Shown: piece by piece, positions 8,106 to 15,551 of the stretch
How positions within the stretch are numbered: position 1 is the stretch's first letter
Layout of the letters: each line of letters starts with the position of its first letter
NCBI GenBank assembly: GCA_964654015.1
Contig: CAZZHQ010000044.1
Span: 1-18,954 of the forward strand
DNA from: JAUUZT01 sp964654015
GTDB lineage: Bacteria; Chloroflexota; Dehalococcoidia; GIF9; AB-539-J10
Length of the DNA: 18,954 nt
Reading direction: 5' to 3'
Notes under the pieces: model-generated
Told to the model about the DNA's origin: nothing
Databases searched by the model: none
What the model saw: the letters and a program-made list of their open reading frames with translations, nothing else
Translations under genes and position numbers: made by a program

Positions 8106-8720
8106 ATGTTATTATCAACATACATGTCAGCGTTGACTGAACTATATAAAGAAATTACACGTTGCCAAAATTGCAAGCTGGCTGAAACTCGAAATAAGGT
8201 AGTTCCGGGAGAGGGGCCAGAGGATGCCAGCTTGTTCTTCATCGGCGAGGCACCAGGATGGAATGAAGATCAACAAGGGCGTCCCTTCGTTGGACAAGCA
8301 GGTGCCTTTCTGGAGCATCTATTGAGCTTGATTAACCTGACACGAGACCAAGTTTATATTGCGAATGTGATTAAGTGTAGACCCCCAGAAAACCGAGATC
8401 CATTGCTTTCGGAGATACAGAGTTGTCAAAAATGGCTTGACCTTCAGATAGAAATAGTAAAACCTAAAATGATAATCACACTGGGGCGTTATTCCCTCGC
8501 AAGATACTTCCCAGGAGAAAGCATAGGTAAAACACACGGAAAGGCACGAGTACAGGACAGTATAATTTATTATCCTATGTATCACCCTGCTGCAGCTCTT
8601 CATCAAAACAAACTGCGCAAGACAATCGAAATGGACATGCTTGAGATCCCAGGCCTACTGACCCAAACCGAGAAAATAGCTGAGGTCCCAGCAGAAGTCC
8701 AGCAACTGAACCTATTTTGA
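8106..8720 (+). CDS. Uracil-DNA glycosylase, family 4 (4Fe-4S)
   Basis: Removes uracil from DNA to start base-excision repair. The four cysteines of the iron-sulphur cluster are visible: C20 and C23 (RCQNCKLAETR), C91 (IKCRPPENRDP) and C107 (QSCQKW). The active-site motifs are GEAPGWNEDQQGRPFVGQAG (residues 48-67) and YHPAA near residue 160. Length is 204 aa, with a normal family-4 layout. The start is uncertain: GAGGA touches the ATG at 8106, while an ATG at 8124 (MSALTELYKEITRC) matches the family start better but is 18 bases past that Shine-Dalgarno. The RNase J gene follows within 6-15 bases. Confidence 0.93.
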   Translation: MLLSTYMSALTELYKEITRCQNCKLAETRNKVVPGEGPEDASLFFIGEAPGWNEDQQGRPFVGQAGAFLEHLLSLINLTRDQVYIANVIKCRPPENRDPLLSEIQSCQKWLDLQIEIVKPKMIITLGRYSLARYFPGESIGKTHGKARVQDSIIYYPMYHPAAALHQNKLRKTIEMDMLEIPGLLTQTEKIAEVPAEVQQLNLF

Positions 8721-8735
8721 TTTCAAGTGATAAAT

Positions 8736-10466
8736 ATGCCAGTACATAAATTAAGAATTATCCCCCTCGGAGGGCTGGGTGAAGTGGGCATGAATATGAT
8801 GGCCCTTGAGTATGCCGACGATATCATCGTCATCGATGCTGGATTCATGTTTCCCAGGGAAGAAATGCCAGGAATTGGCATGCTCATCCCAGACATAGAT
8901 TATCTGCGACAAAATAGAGCAAAAGTCAAAGGAATTGTCATTACTCATGGACATCAAGACCATATCGGTGCATTACCCTACATTTTACCTGATCTTAATG
9001 TCCCCGTTTACGCCACTATATTTACCAAGGAACTAATCACCAATGCACTCAAGCGGGGCGGTGTTAAAAATAAAACAAACTTGAGAAGGGTGAACCCCGG
9101 TACCAGGATTACAATTGGCAACTTCAGTATAGATTTCTTTCGTGTGTGCCATAGTATTCCCGACGCTATGGGTTTAATCATCCGCACACCTATAGGTATT
9201 ATAGTTCACAGCGGTGACTTCAAAATGGATCAAAATCCAGTTATAGGCAAACCTGCTGATCTAGGTAGTTTAGCCAGACTGGGAGCAAAGGGTACTTTGC
9301 TACTTTTATCTGACTCTACCTATGCTGAACTTCCTGGACACATGCCTTCTGAGCAAGTAGTCGGCGATACCCTGGAACGTATTATCGTAGAGGCTCCAGG
9401 CAGAATAATCATAACTACGTTCTCTTCCCTGGTTTCTCGAATTCAACAGGTGATCAATATTGCCGCCAATCATAACCACCGTGTATTTATTACCAGCCGA
9501 AGCATAGAAAGTACAGTTAAAGCCGCACTCAAAACAGGATACCTGAATATACCTGATGGAATCCTCTGCCATTTGGATGAATTCAAGAAATTGCCACATA
9601 AACAAATAATAGTTTTAACCTCCGGGACACAGGGTGAGCCGACATCAGCGCTAGTACGCATTGCAAATCGAGAGCATAAACAGATAAAGATCATCCCTGA
9701 CGATACCGTAGTAATTTCGGCTACGCCGATTCCAGGCAACGAAAGACTCGTTAGCTCAACTATTGACAGACTCTTCCGGCAAGGTGCTAATGTAATTTAT
9801 AGCAAATTAGCTCAAGTCCATGTGCATGGGCATGGGGGGCAAGAGGAATTAAAGCTTCTCCTCAATTTAGTCCAACCAAAATTTTTTATCCCCGTTCATG
9901 GCGAATACCGTCACCTTAGCCTGCATGCCAAGTTAGCCCATTCTCTAAATATGCCCAAAAAAAATATTTTCGTCATCGAGGATGGCGATATATTGGAACT
10001 GGGACCAGAAGAAGGCAAGGTCATCGGTAAAATACATATGGCAGAAATCTGTATAAATGGTTCAAAAACAGAGAAGATAGACGACTCCATGCTTCGTGAA
10101 CGAAAGTCACTCTCAAGAGATGGCATTGTGATGGTAACTCTCATTGTAGATGCCACGGAAAACCGATTATTGGAAAAACCCGTCATTGTAAATCGAGGAC
10201 TGATCAGCTCCGAAGAGAATCGGTCTCTAATGGAGGAAATACAAAATATAGTCACGGCTGCCGTTAATTCTTCGGAAAAAACAGTCTCCAGAGACAAACG
10301 AGCACTTCAATCAAGGCACAGAAATCTTGAAGGAAAAGTAAAGGACTCTTTAGGGAGATTCTTGTACAAGAAGACTCACAGACGTCCGGTTATTGTTCCT
10401 GTAATTATTGAGATGGAGAAACCGCTCTCCCGTAAACCTCTATCAGACAAATCAAAGGGAGTGTGA
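8736..10466 (+). CDS. rnj: Ribonuclease J
   Basis: Metallo-beta-lactamase/beta-CASP ribonuclease with 5'-3' exo- and endonuclease activity in mRNA turnover and rRNA maturation. The zinc motif HGHQDH lies at bases 8946-8963, preceded by LRIIPLGGLGEVGMNM and VIDAGFMFP. Further family blocks are HSIPDAMGLII, VHSGDFKMDQNPV, LLSDSTYAELPGH, ITTFSSLVSRIQQVI, LTSGTQGEP and ISATPIPGNE. QVHVHGHGGQEELKLLL and FFIPVHGEYRHL follow, then a C-terminal domain. With the ATG at 8736 it has 576 aa. A GTG at 8727, 6 bases past the UDG stop, is the alternative start. ftsK begins about 4 bases after its stop. Confidence 0.95.
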   Translation: MPVHKLRIIPLGGLGEVGMNMMALEYADDIIVIDAGFMFPREEMPGIGMLIPDIDYLRQNRAKVKGIVITHGHQDHIGALPYILPDLNVPVYATIFTKELITNALKRGGVKNKTNLRRVNPGTRITIGNFSIDFFRVCHSIPDAMGLIIRTPIGIIVHSGDFKMDQNPVIGKPADLGSLARLGAKGTLLLLSDSTYAELPGHMPSEQVVGDTLERIIVEAPGRIIITTFSSLVSRIQQVINIAANHNHRVFITSRSIESTVKAALKTGYLNIPDGILCHLDEFKKLPHKQIIVLTSGTQGEPTSALVRIANREHKQIKIIPDDTVVISATPIPGNERLVSSTIDRLFRQGANVIYSKLAQVHVHGHGGQEELKLLLNLVQPKFFIPVHGEYRHLSLHAKLAHSLNMPKKNIFVIEDGDILELGPEEGKVIGKIHMAEICINGSKTEKIDDSMLRERKSLSRDGIVMVTLIVDATENRLLEKPVIVNRGLISSEENRSLMEEIQNIVTAAVNSSEKTVSRDKRALQSRHRNLEGKVKDSLGRFLYKKTHRRPVIVPVIIEMEKPLSRKPLSDKSKGV

Positions 10467-10470
10467 TTTG

Positions 10471-12702
10471 GTGCCAAAGCCAAAACGTAATGTCCAGCCC
10501 AACACTCAACGCAGAAGGGTGAAAGGGCAAACAGGAAAGGATCCATTCCCCACTGCAAAAATAGCTCGAATCTTACTAATCGTGGTGCTTGTAGGCGCTA
10601 TCGTAGGCTCGGTATATTGGTTCAGGACTGCCATAGCTGATACGGCAACAAGTATCCTCAGTTCTTTTGGCCTCGGACTGATTGTGATAGCAATTGCTAT
10701 AAGCATAACAATTCACTTAATACGGCATAACACTTTTATCAAGCTGCTTAAACAATGGAACTGTTTTGGGGGAGGAGCGTTACTAGCCCTGGTTGTGTGG
10801 GGCGCTCTTTCCTTTTTCTCCTTTAACAGGGGTATCCTGAGCCGAGTTACACTGGGAGGCACCTTTGGTCAAACGATAATAGGATCCCCAGATTCAGACG
10901 GAGGCATACGCCTGGCAGGATTAGTCTTGCTTGGCATCATCCTTATCAAGCCTCTGAAAGCGTGGAGCACTATAAAAATACTATCTAATAACACTAGACG
11001 CCAGTCAGGTAAATTTGCCAAAGCTCTCACACCCAGTAAGTCATATTTCCGTTCGCAGATAGAACCCGCGGAAAAACAGGCTGTCTCATACCAACCTGAG
11101 CTGGCAATTTACCCCAAAAAAGAGGTCACAACTAAAGTCTCAGTCCCCACTGCTAAGCCAGGGACTGAACATGGAGAAACAACAGAATGGCACTCGCAAC
11201 GTGAGCCAATTCTAACTGCTGGTGGCTGGCAGCTTCCTCCAATAGATATCCTGGAAAAACCAAAGGAAATAGAATTAAACAGAGATGAAATCGATAAACG
11301 ATCTCGGTTAATTGAAGAAGCCCTTGCCAGTTATGGAGTTGAAGCTAAGATCGGGCAAGTAAACGTAGGTCCCACGGTAACGCAGTTTGGTATTGAGCCA
11401 GGTTGGGACAGGAAATATAAGAAAACGAAGGAAAATGGCCAGGACCGAGTGGAGGAAGTATCAAGGACAAGAATCAGAGTGGAAAGAATTACCTCGCTAT
11501 CTAATGATTTAGCTTTAGCCCTTGCCGCTCCCAGCATCAGGATTGAGGCTCCCGTACCAGGAAAATCCATAGTCGGCATCGAAGTTCCCAATAGCACTTT
11601 CGGGTCAGTCGCACTGCGAGCCGTTATAGAGTCTACAGCCTTTCAGAAGACCAGCGCCAGAACAAAAATAGCCATTGCCTTGGGGAAAGGCGCTGGTGGC
11701 GAGGCGATGGCAGCAGACCTGGCAAGGATGCCCCACCTACTCATTGCTGGATCGACCGGTAGTGGTAAGACTATCTGCCTCGATTCTATCATCTGTTGTC
11801 TTCTTTTACACAGCAGTCCCGATGAAGTACGTTTCATTATGGTTGATCCTAAAAGAGTAGAGTTGATTATATTCAATGGTATACCTCACTTAACTACCCC
11901 CGTGATTGTAGAAAGCGACAAGGCTGTAAAGGCTTTACGCTGGCTCAACAAGGAAATGGACAATCGCTACCGTCTTTTTGCCCAGGCAGGTGCGCGAAAC
12001 ATCGAAGCATATAATAAAGATCGTGCCCCGGGAGAAAGCATGCCCTATCTGGTACTGGTTATTGATGAGTTAGCTGATTTAATGATGGCCGCATTTGACG
12101 AAGTAGAACGCACACTCTGCCGTCTGGCGCAGTTAGCCCGTGCCACTGGCATCCACCTTATCGTAGCGACTCAGCGCCCATCAGTAGACGTAGTTACCGG
12201 TCTTATCAAGGCTAATTTCCCAAGCCGTATTAGCTTCGCTGTAACTTCCCAGGTTGATTCCAGGACCATACTCGATGCTGCCGGGGCTGAGAAATTGCTT
12301 GGCAGGGGAGACATGCTTTACATGACCAGTGAATCTAGCAAGCTTAAGCGTCTACAAGGAAGTTTCATCTCTGATGCCGAAATCCAGAGGATGGTATATT
12401 TCTGGGGAAATCAGGGTATTACTGATACGAATCTGATTAATTTTGACGAGATTGACGACCCAGTTACTTTAAGTCAAAAGATAGCTTCTGGGCCAGATCC
12501 TTTAATGAAAGAGGCAACCCGCCTGGCACAACAACATGAGCATATATCTGCTTCCTTTCTACAACGCCGTCTTCACATCGGATATCCAAGAGCAGCCCGC
12601 CTTATGGACAGCTTAGAAAAAGAACCTACCGGTGAAAACACCCCCCATGAGGAAGGAATCAGGCCAAACCCTATAGCTAAACCTGACGAAGGTCGCTCTT
12701 AA
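10471..12702 (+). CDS. ftsK: DNA translocase FtsK/SpoIIIE
   Basis: Septal, ATP-driven DNA pump that clears chromosome ends during division. The GTG at 10471 gives 743 aa and has GGGAG 8 nt upstream; a TTG at 10468 is equally placed. The frame is open further upstream to an ATG at 10408, but that extension lies inside the RNase J gene. The N-terminus is basic, then come about four membrane segments (near residues 31-51, 66-84, 99-118 and 146-160) and a short variable linker. The motor has FtsK-alpha-like sequence (VNVGPTVTQFGIEPG), Walker A GSTGSGKT (427-434), Walker B LVLVIDELADLMM (D532, E533) and ATQRPSVDVVTGLIKANFPSRI. A C-terminal winged-helix (ASFLQRRLHIGYPRAARLMD) matches the gamma domain that reads DNA polarity. 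The last 26 bases overlap galU. Confidence 0.95.
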   Translation: MPKPKRNVQPNTQRRRVKGQTGKDPFPTAKIARILLIVVLVGAIVGSVYWFRTAIADTATSILSSFGLGLIVIAIAISITIHLIRHNTFIKLLKQWNCFGGGALLALVVWGALSFFSFNRGILSRVTLGGTFGQTIIGSPDSDGGIRLAGLVLLGIILIKPLKAWSTIKILSNNTRRQSGKFAKALTPSKSYFRSQIEPAEKQAVSYQPELAIYPKKEVTTKVSVPTAKPGTEHGETTEWHSQREPILTAGGWQLPPIDILEKPKEIELNRDEIDKRSRLIEEALASYGVEAKIGQVNVGPTVTQFGIEPGWDRKYKKTKENGQDRVEEVSRTRIRVERITSLSNDLALALAAPSIRIEAPVPGKSIVGIEVPNSTFGSVALRAVIESTAFQKTSARTKIAIALGKGAGGEAMAADLARMPHLLIAGSTGSGKTICLDSIICCLLLHSSPDEVRFIMVDPKRVELIIFNGIPHLTTPVIVESDKAVKALRWLNKEMDNRYRLFAQAGARNIEAYNKDRAPGESMPYLVLVIDELADLMMAAFDEVERTLCRLAQLARATGIHLIVATQRPSVDVVTGLIKANFPSRISFAVTSQVDSRTILDAAGAEKLLGRGDMLYMTSESSKLKRLQGSFISDAEIQRMVYFWGNQGITDTNLINFDEIDDPVTLSQKIASGPDPLMKEATRLAQQHEHISASFLQRRLHIGYPRAARLMDSLEKEPTGENTPHEEGIRPNPIAKPDEGRS

Positions 12703-13555
12703 ATGAAGAGTAACTACTCCTCAATTCCGGACCATATTCAGGATGTTCCAGTGCTAGTTCCGCTGTAGTTTGTATCCAACCCCGTATAGTGCCAGTATCA
12801 TAATATTTCCCTTCAATCTGGTAGCCATAAATATCCTGCTTCTTAAGCAGGGATTTCAATCCATCTGTTAATTGAATTTCCCCTCCCCATCCTGGCGAGG
12901 TAGATTCCAGTGCAGAAAATATCTCAGGCATAAGTACATATCTCCCCATTACTGCAAGATTTGAGGGAGCTACGGAAGGTAGAGGTTTCTCTACAAGATC
13001 CTCAATCTTGTAGAGGGATTCAGTTTCCTTGTTTACTTTTGCCACTCCCCATCTTCCTGTTTCGTCTGGATCCACTGGCTTCAAGGCAAGGACACTACTC
13101 TGGTATCGTTCAGATATTTCAATCATTCTCTGTAGAACTTTTTCTCTTTGCTGAAAAATGTCATCAGGAAGTATCACAGCAAAGGGCTCATCCCCCACCA
13201 CTGCCCTGGTAGAGAGCACTGCATGTCCCAAGCCCAACATCTCTTTCTGTTGAACAAAACAGAAATCAGCCATTTCTGAAAGATGACGTAGCTTATCCGA
13301 TAAGACAGCCTGCCCTTTCTGCTCTAACACATGCTCCAGTTCCACGTTCCTGGTAAAGTAGTCCTCAATAGCCGTTTTTCCCTGGCTCGTTACTATAATT
13401 ACCAACTCAATACCACAGGCAACTGCATCCTCTACGGCATATTGAATTATAGGTTTATCCAGTAAGGGCAATAGTTCCTTAGGCACGGATTTGCTGAGAG
13501 GCAGGAACCTCGTGCCCAAGCCAGCAGCAGGTATGACAGCTTTCCTAATCTTCAT
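12677..13555 (-). CDS. galU: UTP-glucose-1-phosphate uridylyltransferase
   Basis: Makes UDP-glucose from UTP and glucose-1-phosphate for cell-envelope and exopolysaccharide sugars. The ATG at 13555 gives 292 aa starting MKIRKAVIPAAGLGTRFLP, with the nucleotide loop at about residues 10-19. PKELLPLLDKPIIQYAVEDA, LGLGHAVL, FAVILPDDIF, DETGRWGVA, IEDLVEKP and GEIQLTDGL follow, all standard for GalU. The frame extends 5 codons upstream to a TTG at 13570 that overlaps apgM; the ATG fits the family better. It starts 4 bases after the apgM stop, so the two are one unit, and it ends 26 bases inside ftsK. Confidence 0.95.
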   Translation of the reverse strand: MKIRKAVIPAAGLGTRFLPLSKSVPKELLPLLDKPIIQYAVEDAVACGIELVIIVTSQGKTAIEDYFTRNVELEHVLEQKGQAVLSDKLRHLSEMADFCFVQQKEMLGLGHAVLSTRAVVGDEPFAVILPDDIFQQREKVLQRMIEISERYQSSVLALKPVDPDETGRWGVAKVNKETESLYKIEDLVEKPLPSVAPSNLAVMGRYVLMPEIFSALESTSPGWGGEIQLTDGLKSLLKKQDIYGYQIEGKYYDTGTIRGWIQTTAELALEHPEYGPELRSSYSSFKSDLRQV

Positions 13556-13559
13556 CTCG

Positions 13560-14756
13560 TTAAGCACCAAACTTGTTAAGCTTTAAGGCGTTGGCCATTG
13601 CCAGAGGCATGATATCCACAGCAGGAAACCTTCCCAATCCTCCAGTCGCGCATGCCCGCTCCGAAAACTCAGTTACATTGTCTGGACGGCACCATTTTGA
13701 ATTCAACATGAATGGCACTGGATGCCAACTGTGCATTGCTAATGTTGCTGGCGTGGAATGATCTCCAGCCACAACAAGGACATCAGGGTTTAGCCTGAGT
13801 ATATTAGGAAGAACAGCGTCAAGCTCTTCAATGGCCTGCACTTTAGCATCGAAATCACCATCTTCCCCTCTGGAGTCGGTGTTTTTAAAATGAACAAAAA
13901 AGAAATCATAGTCTTTATAATAACTACGTAGCTGTTCTGTCTCCTCGGCAATATTATTCACCGCCGCAGGTACCTGCATTCCCAGCATTCTACCCAAACC
14001 ACGATACATGGGATATATAGCAATAGCACAGGGCTTTAACTTATAGATGTCCGGTATACTGGGAATATTTGGATGTTCGGAGAAACCACGCAGGAGAACC
14101 ATGTTGGCACGTTTCTCCTTCTGTAGTTTTTTCCTCGCCTGGTCAATAAATTCGTTGACTATTTTTGCTGTCTCTCCTGCCTCCGGGGATAAAGGCTCTA
14201 TCCTTATGGCAGGCAAGCCAACTTGCTGAGGGTCAGAATCTTTCAAATCAGATTGCAGTCCATTCCCCTTAAGGATAAGTACAAATCTATGTTCCTTAAC
14301 CGGATAGACAGCGATATCAACCCCATCTATTACTATTTTGTTCAACATTTCGCATAACTCGGTATTTTTATCTGTACTTACTCTGCCTGCCCTACGGTCA
14401 ACAATAATCCCATCATTATCAACTGTACAGAAATTACCACGAGCCGCTATATCAGAAGGATCCAACTGTAAATCTATACCCAGAGCCTCCACAATACCTC
14501 TTCCAATACTGTATTTAACCGGGTCGTATCCGAATAATGCAAGATGTCCCGGAGTACTTCCTGCAGTAATCCCTGAGCCAACAGGAACAGTAAGCCCACA
14601 AAGTGAATGGATGGATAGCTGGTCGAGGTTAGGTTTATTTGCAGTTTCCAACTCCGTCTTTCCAGTTTCAGGATGAGGTAAGCCACCTAATCCATCTATT
14701 ACCAGAAATACTATTTTTGATATTGATGTATGAGAAAGCGTCTTGAGTTGCTCCAT
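13560..14756 (-). CDS. apgM: 2,3-bisphosphoglycerate-independent phosphoglycerate mutase, archaeal type
   Basis: Interconverts 3- and 2-phosphoglycerate in glycolysis and gluconeogenesis; alkaline-phosphatase superfamily, metal-dependent. Visible blocks are KIVFLVIDGLGGLPHPETGK, ANKPNLDQL, the GSGITAGSTPGHLALFGYDP segment that follows the catalytic region, SIGRGIVEALG, ARGNFCT, NTDSRGEDGDFDAKV and the metal-binding AGDHSTP. With the ATG at 14756 the length is 398 aa, normal for ApgM. The frame stays open 46 codons further, to 14894, but that stretch does not resemble the family and contains the promoter, so I reject it. An ATG at 14765 is also possible. galU follows after 4 bases. Confidence 0.93.
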   Translation of the reverse strand: MEQLKTLSHTSISKIVFLVIDGLGGLPHPETGKTELETANKPNLDQLSIHSLCGLTVPVGSGITAGSTPGHLALFGYDPVKYSIGRGIVEALGIDLQLDPSDIAARGNFCTVDNDGIIVDRRAGRVSTDKNTELCEMLNKIVIDGVDIAVYPVKEHRFVLILKGNGLQSDLKDSDPQQVGLPAIRIEPLSPEAGETAKIVNEFIDQARKKLQKEKRANMVLLRGFSEHPNIPSIPDIYKLKPCAIAIYPMYRGLGRMLGMQVPAAVNNIAEETEQLRSYYKDYDFFFVHFKNTDSRGEDGDFDAKVQAIEELDAVLPNILRLNPDVLVVAGDHSTPATLAMHSWHPVPFMLNSKWCRPDNVTEFSERACATGGLGRFPAVDIMPLAMANALKLNKFGA

Positions 14757-14777
14757 GTCAATCATAATACTTAGCAT

Positions 14778-14805
14778 TTTATAGCAGGCATGCCCTGTTT
14801 GACAA
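14778..14805 (-). promoter_or_regulatory. Promoter of apgM-galU
   Basis: TTGTCA (14805-14800) and TATAAA (14783-14778) are separated by 16 bases, a near-consensus sigma-70-type pair. The predicted start near 14771 leaves only 6-15 bases before the candidate ATGs at 14765 and 14756. That agrees with the lack of a Shine-Dalgarno and argues against the longer upstream frame. Confidence 0.5.
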
Positions 14806-14975
14806 GACAGCAAATCCAGTTGAGATAGTAGTTTCATCTCAGTTACGGCAACATTGCCTAAGAAAGCCCATAAATAAATGCCAACAAAATACATTCTACG
14901 ATAAATAAAAAGACCACCACGCTACAGTTATGGTTAATACTCCCTGAAAATATCTTTTATTGTTATATATTTATA

Positions 14976-15005
14976 TTGCCAGTAAATAAGATAAAATGTT
15001 AAACT
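14976..15005 (+). promoter_or_regulatory. Possible promoter of the oxidoreductase gene set
   Basis: TTGCCA (5 of 6 -35 bases) and TAAACT (4 of 6 -10 bases) are 18 bases apart, about 60 bases ahead of the 51-aa gene. The region is AT-rich and offers other weak pairings, so this is only the best candidate. Confidence 0.25.
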
Positions 15006-15064
15006 CAGAAAAGGTAATTAAATGTAGTCAGCAAGGCAACGTTGAATAAAACAGGGAGGTTAAT

Positions 15065-15220
15065 ATGCATATGATAAGTAGCGGGGTAGGTCTATTATTA
15101 TTAGGAATAATCAGTCTGGTAGCAGGTATAATAGTTATGATTTTCCCTAAAATACTCAATTACCTGGTGGGAATCTACTTTATAATATCTGGAATAATAG
15201 CGATTATAGTTTATTTCTAG
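15065..15220 (+). CDS. Small two-helix membrane protein, DUF3096-like (51 aa)
   Basis: A 51-residue, almost entirely hydrophobic protein with two predicted membrane helices, about residues 8-26 (GLLLLGIISLVAGIIVMIF) and 34-51 (LVGIYFIISGIIAIIVYF). They are joined by the short turn PKILNY. The pattern leucine/glycine-rich helix, then FPKILNYLVGIYFIISG, is typical of DUF3096-type small membrane proteins; that family call is from memory of the pattern. GGGAGG lies 6-8 nt before the ATG, a strong ribosome binding site. It is followed by the 61-aa gene and the oxidoreductase gene on the same strand. Its role is unknown; a membrane anchor or stress protein would be a guess. Confidence 0.75.
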   Translation: MHMISSGVGLLLLGIISLVAGIIVMIFPKILNYLVGIYFIISGIIAIIVYF

Positions 15221-15243
15221 GCAAAACTCGACGCTTCACCAGC

Positions 15244-15259
15244 TAGCTGTCGGCAGCTA
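15244..15259 (+). other. Small hairpin between the two short genes
   Basis: TAGCTG and CAGCTA pair over the four-base loop TCGG in the 70-base gap. There is no T-run after it, so it is not a simple terminator. It could stabilise or process the transcript, or be chance. Confidence 0.3.
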
Positions 15260-15290
15260 TTTATCAGCTGTCAGCACCAGGTGATGAGTA

Positions 15291-15476
15291 ATGAGAGCAA
15301 TTTTTCATCGTGATTCGGGAGAGGAAGAGCAAGTAAGAGTGCTGGATATTTTCGTCGATGAAGAAGGGACAGCCAAAGTACTCTTTATTGGTAAAAAAGA
15401 TAAAATTATCGCGGCACCGATCAATCGATTCACAAATTATGAGGGAGGAGTAAAGGAAAACGATACCTCTAATTAA
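15291..15476 (+). CDS. Acidic 61-aa protein of unknown function
   Basis: I do not recognise a named family. The sequence reads as a small beta-rich domain: MRAIFHRD, then EEEQVRVLDIFVDEEG, TAKVLFIGKKDKIIAAPINRF and a polar tail. Alternating strands and turns without any cysteine or membrane segment suggest a small soluble fold. AGGTGA lies about 9 nt before the ATG at 15291, and codon use looks like that of the neighbours. It sits 70 bases after the 51-aa membrane protein and 75 bases before the oxidoreductase ATG, all on the plus strand, so it is probably coexpressed with them. A role as an accessory or partner of the oxidoreductase is only a hypothesis from position. Confidence 0.7.
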   Translation: MRAIFHRDSGEEEQVRVLDIFVDEEGTAKVLFIGKKDKIIAAPINRFTNYEGGVKENDTSN

Positions 15477-15551
15477 ACTGAATAGACTGATAATTAATTA
15501 GCCAGAACAAATATTTTGACAGAAATAAAAGTAAAAAGGAGGGTAAACAAA

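Larger units (their letters stand above)
14757..15064. other. Divergent intergenic region between apgM and the DUF3096-like gene
   Basis: About 308 bases, very AT-rich in the middle. The left end holds the apgM promoter. The right part has possible plus-strand promoter elements: TTGCCA (14976-14981), then TAAACT (15000-15005) after 18 bases. The strong Shine-Dalgarno of the 51-aa gene ends it. No RNA gene is visible. Confidence 0.5.

Noticed and set aside
10408..10470. ftsK starting at the ATG inside the RNase J gene
   Set aside because: It would overlap rnj by about 60 bases in another frame, and GGGAG is placed correctly for the GTG at 10471 (or TTG at 10468).
14757..14894. 46-codon upstream extension of the apgM frame
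   Set aside because: It is hydrophobic and unlike the family, has no ribosome binding site, and contains a good promoter; starts at 14756 or 14765 give the normal length.
15001..15064. Metal-cofactor (Moco/Tuco) riboswitch ahead of the oxidoreductase set
   Set aside because: The leader is too short and AT-rich and lacks the paired stems expected; no such fold could be drawn.
15516..15551. TTG start for the oxidoreductase
   Set aside because: The AAGGAGGG site lies between this codon and the ATG at 15552, and the family begins near MAGGYVGKILWVD.
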